From Ciona savignyi (lineage: Eukaryota > Chordata > Ascidiacea > Phlebobranchia > Cionidae), in the NCBI GenBank assembly GCA_000149265.1, contig CH003267.1, positions 896,605 through 960,604 of the forward strand: a DNA stretch of 64,000 bases. The letters run 5' to 3'. Positions 22,001-31,348 of this stretch are shown here, piece by piece (the stretch's first letter is position 1; every line of letters begins with the position of its first letter). The notes under the pieces are model-generated. The model had not been told where the DNA came from, made no database searches, and saw only the letters and a program-made list of their open reading frames with translations. Made by a program: the position numbers and the translations under genes.

Positions 22001-24689
22001 TGCCCAAGGACATGGACTGAGCGGCTGGTTCCGAACCGTAAACTTTCGGGTGAAGTTCCGACAAACTACCAGTCTAACCACCCGGACTGACGTATTCCTC
22101 CAACACAAGGCAAAGATTCCCGGACAACTGTCAGCCTCACCCGACATGCTGATTGCATTACTTGTACGTATACAGCACCGAGTGCTTTTTAACACTAATT
22201 CCCGACACAATTTTAACACGATTTTTCCTTTGATTTGGGTTTGTTACACAGCACTGTACGTTTCACCACTTTGAATATTATTTTAGAGAGCAATTACGTC
22301 ATCATGTTTAGTACAAGACAAATCGCAATTAACACTGATCCATTAAGCAAATATCTCTTCATTTTATACCAGCAGTTCTCAAACTGGGGTCCGCGGTCTT
22401 TTGGGGACGGCGAGACAATTTTCTGGGACCGCGAAGCACCTTCCAAAAAATTAAAACGACGCTCTTGAAGAAAAAAAATTGTGTAAAATTAAGTTTTTAC
22501 GCAACTTTTCTTCCAATCAACTTAACAAACACAATTTGTCTTGAAAGCTTACAGGCTACATAGGTATTTACGACATCACAAGAAGCTTTTTGATGTGTCA
22601 CATTAGTGCAATTTAAAAGTACAGAACTCCTACTATAGTAGGAAATAGTACAACTCCTATTATAGTAGGAGTAAACATTCAAAAAAATGCCAAGGTCAAA
22701 GGCGTCTCGTTTTTCCTTAAGCCGTGCATCCGGTTTAATATGTTTTAGAATTTTAACGTTGCTAAATTTTTCGTTTTACTTCCCTATTTTTGAGGGGACC
22801 GTGAGTCATTTAAAAAAATGCTAGGGACCGTTGCGTAATTTTTTAAAAAAAGTTTGAGAACCGCTGCTGTATACGGTTCAACTGCCGTTTTATTTGTAGA
22901 GTTTCGAGCTAGTATATCGGCTCTGAAATCGCTCTTACTTGGTCCTTTTGTGTACGTTAACCGGTAATCGGCAAACGGTACGTTTCTATAATAATGCACA
23001 AAGTGATTACCTGGTCTACAAAGTAACACAAATTAAAGATTTTATTTTTGATATAAGTTTATCACTTCATTTATTTTCTTTAATTTATTAGATTTTTTAT
23101 TTATTTTGTGGAATAACCGGGAACAAGTAATGGGTTAATGGTGTAACGGGGAAAGTGTGACCGAATGGTTAACGCGTCCGGTTCAGATACCAATTCCATA
23201 TATAAAGAAACGGACTGAGTGATGAGCCCATCATGAGATCGAAACTGAACTCAGTAAAAAATAGAGAGTTCGTTTGGTTAGCGCGACCGATACATATACC
23301 GGCTTAAACGTTCCTTGTGCCCAGCCCATCGTTGGTTCGAAACTTGTTTGATACGCCGCAGCAATTACTACTCGCCGTCGATAGTGCAGATTCTCAACCC
23401 ATCCTCTTGTATTATACGTTATAAACTCATTCCATCGGATTCTCCGCTTGTCTGGGTTCATGGCCGGTCAAATACAACTTTGCGGTCGTTTTACGAACAA
23501 TGTGTTTTCGTAGAACCCGGTATTTCAATCCGGTTCTATTTATACCGAGCTCGTCGCTTGTTTGGCGCCGTCAATACACAAATCGAATCTCTCCGCTATA
23601 AGAAGCAAAGTTCGTTGAACAGGTTCTTGATTAATGCACTTGCTTTGATTAAACTTGTCACCAACTATTTTCCATATCTCTTTAATATAAACTTATCCCA
23701 CAAAAGCGATTTCACCCAAAATTCTGCCGCAGCCACCTTAAGATTTTTTTCATATTTAAAAAGTAAAGACGAGATCTGCACCCTACTCTCAAAGCCATCG
23801 AGCATTTGACTTAACATTTTTAAACCGGTACCTCTCCGTACATCGGGGACTTTCACCCAACAAAACAGCTAGCAGATGCACAATTAACACCCTTATTAAA
23901 CAAAGCACTGCTCCACGATTACAAAACTTTACAGCTAAACGAGAACACCGGCACGTAGCATAACACATGCTGCTTTCAACCAAACAAACATTGGGGAATC
24001 ACCACCATTGTTACTCAGCAAAACACTTATCATGACTTAGAGGGCAGTACTTGTAAGATCTGGCCGCGCATAGAGGTCAATTTAATTAACTGGCGCCATC
24101 TATGTGGGTGTTAGTTTTATCCTTCGCTGTTAGTTATAACTATGGTTATATTGAACTCCGGTATTTTTTTGTAATTTGTTAATAGCATTGTCAACTCATG
24201 CGGTGCGTTATGTATAAAGCAGTTCTAATCTAATCCACCTGTCCATAGCTGTTGATATCATATGTATTAAATCCCAATAGACTGGTATGTTACCGACTCA
24301 ACGTAGCCTTTGTCCAGTTACCCAAATGTATTCTAACATTCCCTTAATTCGCGTATTTTTGTTACATTACTACGCAAGAGAAGCTATGATTGGTAGGCGT
24401 CTGAAGCGGTTGTGGGTTTGTTGATTGTTAATGTATTGTCAACTCTTGCAGTGCGTTCCAACCCACCTGTGCATAGCTCTTGATATTATGTGCACAAATG
24501 GCAATTGCAATCGATTGATTTACAAATTACCATTTAAAACAAACCTGGTGTCAGGTTCGATACTTGCCCCGATAAAAAAGGAGTGCCTCACACAAATTCC
24601 ACCGTCTGCAGGTGAGCGAGGCGCGCAGCAAACGGACGGCGGCGATCGAAGGCGAACTCAAGTTCATGAAGAAGAAGACCCTCGAATGA
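13019..24689 (+). CDS. BRD8: Bromodomain-containing protein 8 (TIP60/NuA4 complex subunit)
   Basis: Seventeen exons: 13019-13098, 14206-14329, 14999-15176, 15725-15785, 16140-16259, 16566-16663, 16878-16964, 17169-17244, 17854-17909, 18384-18758, 19357-19456, 19903-19969, 20432-20518, 20576-20690, 21166-21297, 21526-21627 and 24612-24689. They total 1936 nt, about 644 residues if one extra base in exon 2 is discounted. Exons 1-2 encode the Myb/SANT-like start (REWSTREKLAIAS, RPPDWFSTKHCAQQYS). Exon 3 gives the conserved coiled coil (RRLTQERIEELKKQIR). The acidic, Ser-rich middle is poorly conserved. Exons 13-16 encode the bromodomain (AWKKSIMILW, FLQPVTNDIAPNY, FQRDLMLMFQNALMYNN), with the acetyl-lysine-reading Asn near residue 563. 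The C terminus ends KFMKKKTLE. In other animals BRD8 is a chromatin-reader subunit of the TIP60/NuA4 acetyltransferase in the nucleus. Similarity to vertebrate BRD8 is strong at both ends. An AATAAA follows at 24783. Confidence 0.95.
13175..13418. repeat. Interspersed repeat with inverted ends, unclassified family
   Basis: A segment in BRD8 intron 1 carrying ggacaacacactattctgcg, gagtgggacagagtctgggt and tatatcatgaagg. Its right part is partly complementary to itself (cccgctcaagttaatt / aattaaccgtcccgctc). The same phrases recur at 51411-51535 and, inverted, at about 51930-52065. I cannot place it in a known superfamily. Confidence 0.55.
13419..13528. mobile_element. Deletion-derived MITE with TA flanks
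   Basis: It begins CAGTGGAACCCCGCTTACCT and ends CACTG, flanked on both sides by TA (13417-13418 and 13529-13530). It is a 110-bp internally deleted relative of the 514-bp element at 38528-39041. TA duplication and CAGTG-type ends fit the Tc1/mariner/pogo group. Confidence 0.75.
13744..14062 (+). mobile_element. tRNA-derived SINE, family 1, with internal duplication
   Basis: A plus-strand copy in BRD8 intron 1. The phrase cggacattgcctgaaccca is present twice (about 13851-13869 and 13877-13896), an insertion not seen in the other copies. The tail ends tatcctatcctaa. Confidence 0.88.
14370..14464 (-). mobile_element. tRNA-derived SINE, family 1, internally deleted
   Basis: It keeps only the tail (aggatattcatgtttatccc to acacgggc) and the outermost head (ttagaccaacgggccggac). 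The whole middle and core are missing. It lies in BRD8 intron 2. Confidence 0.85.
14699..14985 (-). mobile_element. tRNA-derived SINE, family 1, abutting a BRD8 acceptor
   Basis: A nearly complete copy in BRD8 intron 2. Its tRNA-like head (cctaaaccgccaaacta) ends about 14 bases before the acceptor AG of exon 3, so the SINE may supply the branch-point region. Confidence 0.88.
16027..16099 (+). pseudogene. Decayed tRNA-like sequence
   Basis: In BRD8 intron 4, ggctggttagctcattggta looks like a tRNA acceptor plus D arm and ggaatcgaaaccagct like a T arm. Outer bases (gctggtt / aaccagc) can pair. The anticodon arm is not convincing and the arm lengths are wrong, so it is a tRNA pseudogene or a SINE head. 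Confidence 0.4.
18857..19157 (+). mobile_element. tRNA-derived SINE, family 1
   Basis: A plus-strand copy in BRD8 intron 10, starting gtccgacagattagtgtagt and ending with gataaacatgaatatcctat. All segments are present in order. Confidence 0.9.
19556..19800 (-). mobile_element. tRNA-derived SINE, family 1, degenerate
   Basis: Lies in BRD8 intron 11. The core (ccctgcccaaggacacaacc) and the adjacent actagctagtggccag are clear, while the tail half is heavily mutated. Confidence 0.7.
20019..20275 (-). mobile_element. tRNA-derived SINE, family 1
   Basis: Lies in BRD8 intron 12. The tail and core are well preserved; the head is cut short after ccagtttcgagccagca. A TTGGTTG-rich low-complexity stretch follows (about 20280-20405). 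Confidence 0.85.
21332..21430 (+). mobile_element. Second tRNA-like SINE family (family 2)
   Basis: It begins aagtggctgaatggttagcg, followed by tgaccgatacatttacagac, and ends at ggggttgaaacttggctcgg. The first part resembles the D arm of a Ser/Leu-type tRNA. Relatives occur at about 23155-23360 (two tandem heads), 27706-27790, 35671-35765 and, inverted, 6690-6770. Confidence 0.6.
21792..21945. mobile_element. Short MITE with gaagggaaactgc-type inverted ends
   Basis: The left end gaagggaaactgc and right end gcagttcccttc are inverted repeats. The interior has ggttaaagttagggttgaat. A diverged relative lies at about 26571-26736 (agagaaactgcccag to ccttccatctttccc). Confidence 0.65.
22370..22869. 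mobile_element. hAT-like MITE
   Basis: The left end CAGCAGTTCTCAAACTGGGG and right end AGTTTGAGAACCGCTGCTG are inverted repeats of hAT type. Both flanks carry tatac. It sits in the last BRD8 intron. The interior is AT-rich and has no transposase frame. Confidence 0.7.
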
Positions 24690-24782
24690 GCCACCCTCCA
24701 TACACGCTCACGACCTTCTACGCCATTTCCGCTTCCTGCCCGCGTCGCGCACGGTTGAGGCTGCTTCTAGACACTGTTTCCT

Positions 24783-24788
24783 AATAAA
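24783..24788 (+). terminator. BRD8 poly(A) signal
   Basis: AATAAA lies 94 bases after the BRD8 stop codon, a normal distance for a short 3' UTR. Confidence 0.75.
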
Positions 24789-27700
24789 ACTCTATCCACT
24801 GACGCGTTGTGTGGACTCGACACGTTCCCAGGTGTTACGTGCAGGTTTTAGTCCAGGTCTACCTAGAAATGTTTATAAAGACAGAACCTTTATTTTAGTA
24901 AAAAAAATAGATCAAAGGACCGCGGTTAAAACGCACTTTTTAAATAACATTGTAGCGGGTAAGCATCAAAAAATCTAAACGCGTCTGTCAATCCTATATT
25001 CACCAAGCCGAGCGTAAAATCGTGCCCCAAATGAAACCGAATAATTTCACATAAAAATAATTAAAACCACAACACGAACCATTCCCTTGATGCTATGCTG
25101 AAGGAAATAGTTTCAACGTATTTTACCGACTATAGTCGGTACGAGTACGGAAATTGTGAATCGGTTCGTGAAGAAAATGTTCATCCGGTTATTTGTGATC
25201 GTGGTTTGGTCGGTGGAGAGGTATTTTGTCACCTGTCACGATGAACTAGTGGAGACAATAACTAGGAACTTGTATCGTTGATTGAGGAAATAGCTGGAAA
25301 GGTATGTGACCGCGAAAATGTCGTGTCTTGCCTCTGTCACTGTGGGTATTCACCTCAAATGTATGTAACTACTGGAATTTGCTTCGAATTTTGGTTTGTT
25401 CTGGGGGCGTAAGCCAGAAAGGGAAAATGTACGTTAAACGCGAGTTGGTGGTCTTAGACCAAACACCTACGTGCAATGTGGAGATTAATCCACTTCGGGT
25501 AGTATCCGTACTAGGTGGATGCTGGCAGACACTCTCCACGAGTACCTCTACAGCGTGCAATCCACGTTTTAGGGCAGTTTTAATTTCATTATCCTAAAGT
25601 AACCCGGGACTTTACACACTCCCTCCAGCGGATGAGACTGGAGACTGCCGGATAACCGCACTACTATAGAGTAATACGATTTTCCAAGGCGCAGACTGTT
25701 GCCATTCGAATTCTAGCGACACAGAGAAGTGAATAAAGACCCCGTTCAAGAATTCGTTCTATCAAGTCAGTTAAGAGTCGAAATAGTTTCTTCCACTCGT
25801 GGAAATTCTTGCTCGCGCCGTTCATTGTCCGAGCGACTTAATACGATACACGGTGTAAAGCTAATCGTCTAAAACTACAGAAATCCAACCAGCCACTCAC
25901 CGCTGCGATTTGTGTGACGTCTTTAGAAAAATGACGTCATTAAAAGCAAGATCTGCCAGCTGGTGGCACTCCTAAACAAGCTCTCTGTCCCACGCCCAAC
26001 TTTTAATCGTTTAAATAAAACTCAATCGCGTTTGATGCCAAGAGCTATTTACTACGAGATCGGGCCACTTGAGCTTTGCTTCGGGACGATTGAACTTGAT
26101 TCCAGAGAAAGACTAATCGAATGGACCGACAATACTTTAATTTTTGTCGTGTGAATTCCGTTGAATTTGCGAAGTAAAACTTCGCGGCTGAACCGCAAAT
26201 TCCGTGCGAAACTACAAACAAACTTGCAGGTGCTTACAGTGTCCGCCCGAAATCGTGTAATTGTGGGCGACCTAATGATTGCACGTCCAATATTAGCGTT
26301 AGTGGGTAATATGCTGCGGGTTGCGCACTCCAGTATTCGTTTTTTCAGCGTATATACTGGGTCCATAAAACGTGAACTTTTGTAACTTCTCGTTTGTCGC
26401 GCAGCTTTAAATCAAACCGGTTATTATCGCTGGTAAATATCAGATTTTATTTGCCATTCCTTTCCATTGAACAAATGACAGCACGCAAACGACTTAACCT
26501 TCTACCAATAAAAACGTAAACGCAAATCGACCGTAGACGTCATTAAATCGCACCTGTGCGGGTGGAAACTGAAAGGAGGGGAAGTGGGAAAAAGAGAAAC
26601 TGCCCAGTAAAATGATGATAAGGGCGTTATGATTAGTGTTAGGGTTGGGGTTCGAATTAGGATTAGTTCTAGGGATTGTTAAAATTAGTTTCCATAGTTT
26701 TATTGAGCTTCCTTCCATCTTTCCCTCCTTATAGAGTTGCTCCCTACGTGTGTTTGACGCAGTTACGTCAACCTAGCGTAAAGCGATGGCCAACGCCAAT
26801 ACACACACTACCGACGCTCAATCGATTTCGTTTAATCGACAGGTTACGCCCATAAAAGAACTCAGCCTGTGTGCGTACGCCTGTGGTTTATATAATCCGA
26901 TTTTTTTTATCTGACGTAAATGGCCCACCCATCTTAAAACCCATAGCCGCAAAATCAATGGATGTCCTATTCATAGAAGTCAAACAATACCTACGATACC
27001 TGACATTTAGGTCTTTAAGAGGCTGCATTATTAAAGCAAATACCAAAGCTCAGTCTGTTACACGGAGAAGGTCGATTGAATAAATTTCAAGCTCGTTACC
27101 AAGCTGATTTAGAAATACCACCGGTGAAAAGGCTAAGCTCATTTCCGTATTTCGATTGACTTGTTTCGGCAACACGACGACAATACGATTCGTGCGAATG
27201 CGGTCGGATGGCCGGTTCGGCTGAGGTGTAGCTGTTTATGCGATGTTAATGTGATTCCCGCCCAATCCGATTTTCTTCTGCAAGCTTGCGGTGGTGGCAC
27301 CTGGTCTAATTTAAATTTGATTTTGTGCGCCAGGAGCAACTATGTTTGATTAAACAAACAAGCCATAAAACGAAATTTAAAACGAGGAATATAAAATAGA
27401 ATCTCTGCGACTCCGCTTTTAATGACAAAATCATTTCGCCATCTTAGGCGTCCTTTGTGGAATATATATTTTAAGTCTTTTTCTGCCAAATAGTAAGATC
27501 CGTGAAAATGCGAAGAAACAACTCAAAAGTTTTCAATCAAAACTATTTCTAATTACAACCATTTTTTATTATACTGCAATTTCTAGTTTCGCTGATATTT
27601 ATTTTGTCAGTTTTATTGAACGTTTTTAATGATAATTTTTTATCCGTCTGGGGTTAATAATGAAATTATAAAAAAATAACCATTATCAATATAAGGTTAT

Positions 27701-28137
27701 ACGGCCGTGTAGCCAAATGGTTAACTCGACTGATTTATGTACCGATTTCTATATATGACGATCTTAAGAATCGTGTATTAACATCTTTAAAAATAAACAA
27801 ACATAATGTTGTCATTATCACCTTTTATATATAGGTTAAGTCGGTTTTTATAAATAACCCGCCAATGTTGTGTTAAAATACGCAATCTTTTCACGGTAGA
27901 CTTCGGTCAATTTTAAAACAACCACAAAAGGCAATTTTTGCATTGACCTTTATTCAATACACTTTCTCATATGTAATCTGATGCTTCTTTATAGAGCAAC
28001 GTAAGTATGCTGTTGTATAATTATCTTTCGCTACTGGCGGCCCATCAAAGAACATAGAGGTGACATACCATGAGCCTATAAAATAACACCGTTAAAAAGC
28101 TTTTAAAATAGTTAAAACCCCAGTAAACTTGTGTGTA

Positions 28138-28229
28138 AAGGGTGGTCTTGTGTATAAAGTACAATCAACCGGAGGCCTAAAGTATAAAGTAAAAACAACG
28201 GGTGGTCTAAGGTATTAAGTACAAACGCT
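28138..28229. repeat. Degenerate tandem repeat of about 30 bp, three copies
   Basis: Three imperfect units share gggtggtct or ggaggcct followed by ata(a/t)aagta and aacaa. Confidence 0.7.
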
Positions 28230-30586
28230 GTTGTTTCCAAGCGACGGGAAATCAAGCTGAATACTTCATCACCTTTCCACCCTTCGGTTTACATAATCGT
28301 ACGCTATTCCGAACAGCAGAAGCCGAAAAGTGCACTGTGGGGGCGCCGATCTGGCTAATTAGTCGTATTCCCATATTTGGTGTTGTGGGGAGGTGGAAAT
28401 ATTTGTGATCGCGATCGGCTCACTTGTTATCTAAACTCCATCAGCAAATAAACAGCAACATATTCAAGCACGATTAATCGTTAGCGCGGTGAGATTCGAC
28501 GCGGTTGATTTCATTAAGAAGCGCGCAGGCCATTCATGATTTTGGACCTTGATCTCGCCAGTTTTAATGACTCCAATTTTCGGATTATGGTTTCAAGATA
28601 TATCAATTTTACTCGGCCGCATCAGTACCATTGCTTTTACGATGATAGTGTGGCCGTGTACCACGCATTACCCGCGTGTAATATGGCGTCTTATTCTCAA
28701 CACCATATTCGTCCACAAGCAGTCAAAATGTTATGATATCCGGGCCAAAGAATCCTCTGTTCCTCGAACGAATGCTGCTGTTTTGTCACTGACTGCGAAA
28801 CTAGTCATATAAGGCGCTCGGTCGTCAATTGAAATGTTGAAGTTTATTTTGCTTTCCGCCTGCTGGAATGCAATTAGTCAGATAGCAAACTATTCGTCCA
28901 CCATCGTTTTCTCTGCCATGTTATTGGTGATATCAAAGGCTTTGAAGAAGCCCGTCGGCTTTAAAGCGTAAGCGAGCGACGCTTAAACGCGTGTGTCGAC
29001 AAAACAGTCGCTACTCCTGCAAATAGAGGCGGGTCGGTTTGCGTCAGCGAAACTGAAGAAATCGAGTCGCTTCGATTGTACCATCAAATCATCTTGTAAC
29101 TACATACTCGCTGTACATGCATGACCGGCCGTACCCTTGTACCAGAGAATAGCAACTTTGCTTGGTATTCGATTGGTATTCTCGGAAAAGGATATTGTTG
29201 CGGACGTCAAAGGAAAACGGAGCGGTCAGTTTCGGTAACAGCAAACCATTTTGCTTGCTGTGGTTATAAAGTCGTCGAATTAATCCCCCCTTTTTCACTT
29301 TTGATCTGACGACCACTACAAACAAATCCGACCCTAATCATTGTCGAACTGTTAACTCTAGTTTTAAACCTTACAGAGAGAAAGAACTAATCGGGTTTTC
29401 GGACCAATTTTGGGCAATTCCCACGAAATTCTTGGAATTCGGTAAAATATTTGTGCAAGACGGCTGCAGCAACGAATGTAACCGAATATCGAAATGTAGC
29501 AGGGTCAGTCTGATGATGTGAAAGGTAAAACATAGTTGTGTTATCAAGCCGGTAAGCTTGGCGCTGTCCGAAAAGTTGTTAAATCGAAACCAGCCAATGA
29601 CGATTAATTTTGTTGTTTGGCAGGGAGATTAACCAATGTTGCTTTAACTCAGTTAAATATAAGGTTGAAATAAAACATTAGAAACATATAAACCGAACAC
29701 AACAAATTGCTCCGTTTAACAGTGGGTACAAGGTGATTGACGATTGGCCGTTCGATAGTACTCCCGCCTTTTCCTAAATATATACTACTTCACTACTTAT
29801 ATACTTCACCTATTTTAGGAATCAGCAAACATATCTAGGCTATCTTAGGCGTATGGTAAACAGGACATGGCCTGGAAAAGATAGAAGGGGGGAAACGACA
29901 ATTCATCATGAGTATCATGATCGCTAGTCTGGCTTTCTCTTATCTACATTCGTGCGACCATCATGTTTTGAAGTGTGCTTGCTCGCCCTGTCAAAACCCT
30001 CGTCAGAAGTCCCTGTCTGAAGAACATGGCATGTTTTTAAATTCATGAAAATTGGACCTTCATGGGTATTTTTTAATCGATATCAAAGCCGATTTCTAAT
30101 TTTTTTAAAAGAAAAGTGCTGCAGATCGTGTTTTTACCCATTTGAGATCACTTTTATGACGGCAATACCGCGACCATATACTTGCCGCGACAGCTCTCTC
30201 GCAGTGTTTTGACGGTCCGTGTTTTCCTCTCATTTCGCCGCCGGAAACGGAGAGATAATGAAATCTATATCCTCTGAAGATCAAACGCCGTTCAAGTTGC
30301 TTCTGTCAGATCCGATAAAGTGGTTGTTCCATTGCTTTATTTAATCAAGCACTTTCCTCCATCATGGCGGGGGTGAGCTGGGTAACCGAGACGGACGTGC
30401 TGCTATCTACGACTTACGTACGTTTGTGATAAATCGCAAAGATACGGACCACCACGGGGTGTTATTAATTATAAGCAGTGAAAGTGGTGCGGTGCCCCCT
30501 CTTAAGCTTGTCTTAGTGGAGATATTAGAGCGTTGTGTTTGCAGGTGCGATAAATGGCCACCAGTGCGTGGTGTCTGCCTTCTACT

Positions 30587-30593
30587 TATATAA
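30587..30593 (+). promoter_or_regulatory. Candidate TATA box
   Basis: TATATAA followed by a GC-rich stretch (ccccggtgggtgcggag), about 760 bases before the stanniocalcin start codon. Position and context fit a core promoter, but no transcript start can be shown. Confidence 0.3.
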
Positions 30594-31348
30594 CCCCGGT
30601 GGGTGCGGAGAACGGCGAATCCTCGATTTACGGCGTCATGAAACTGGAAATCGTGACGGGTCGATCACCTTCTGTTGTGTGTGGCCAATTGGTGTGATTA
30701 CAAAATAAAATGAATTTGTATTTTACATGTGTTGGTGTTTAGCAGACTTCGGCTGAACTGAATTCACTTGTTTACAGTGTGTATACCAGCGACTGTTGTC
30801 GGAGAAAACATGCGCCGTTCAGCCGAATAAGTAGATTGCCAGCCACCGATGATTAAGTCAGTTCCAAGTTCTCACGGCTTTGAAATTAACTTTTAATTCG
30901 CTGCAATAGGCGCCGCTTGTGAAGAAAGGTTAAAATCAAAACATTGAATGTCGCGGTACGTCGTGCCGAATGAAAAACAAGATAAACAAGTTTTATATTT
31001 CGTTCGCAGTGACCCTGGACGAGTGCTTCCGTGTCACAGACCGCAGTTTCAAGAGCGCGCTGCTTCTGTGTTTACTTTCCCTCGGCCCTGATCACCTCCC
31101 AGGTAGCAAAGCTGGAAAAGCAAAGTTTCGAGAATAACCCGCCCACGAAGCTGCCTGAACAGGTGGAAGGCCGATTCGCCGACCAAACTTCAGCTCGGTT
31201 TTCTCTCGACCTCGAAATTCCCCTTTTTTCCTACCCACGGTCCGCCTATCGCTCAATAAGAGCGTGGGAACCTTATAGTTCAAAAGAGACGCTTTCTCAT
31301 TTATGCTGGTCATTCGTGCAACCAGCGCTGACAAGAAGTCACAGAAAT

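Larger units (their letters stand above)
21628..24611 (+). other. Last BRD8 intron (3.0 kb), repeat-filled
   Basis: Much longer than the other BRD8 introns. It contains a MITE (21792-21945), a SINE core fragment (21985-22092, minus), a hAT-like MITE (22370-22869), family 2 SINE heads (about 23155-23360), and a direct repeat of roughly 90 bp (about 24176-24270 and 24418-24500, sharing cattgtcaact and catagct.ttgatat). No extra exon is apparent. Confidence 0.7.
24790..31010. other. Long intergenic region between BRD8 and stanniocalcin
   Basis: About 6 kb without a supportable gene. It contains a perfect 16-bp palindrome (25125-25140), a hairpin at 26163-26202, a MITE relative (26571-26736), a family 2 SINE fragment (27706-27790), a degenerate tandem repeat (28138-28229) and tRNA/SINE remnants (29530-29765). 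The stretch 28300-30700 is GC-richer, with homeodomain-like motifs (ctaattag, cgattaatcg) and a TATATAA at 30587, so it is the best candidate for stanniocalcin control DNA. Confidence 0.5.
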
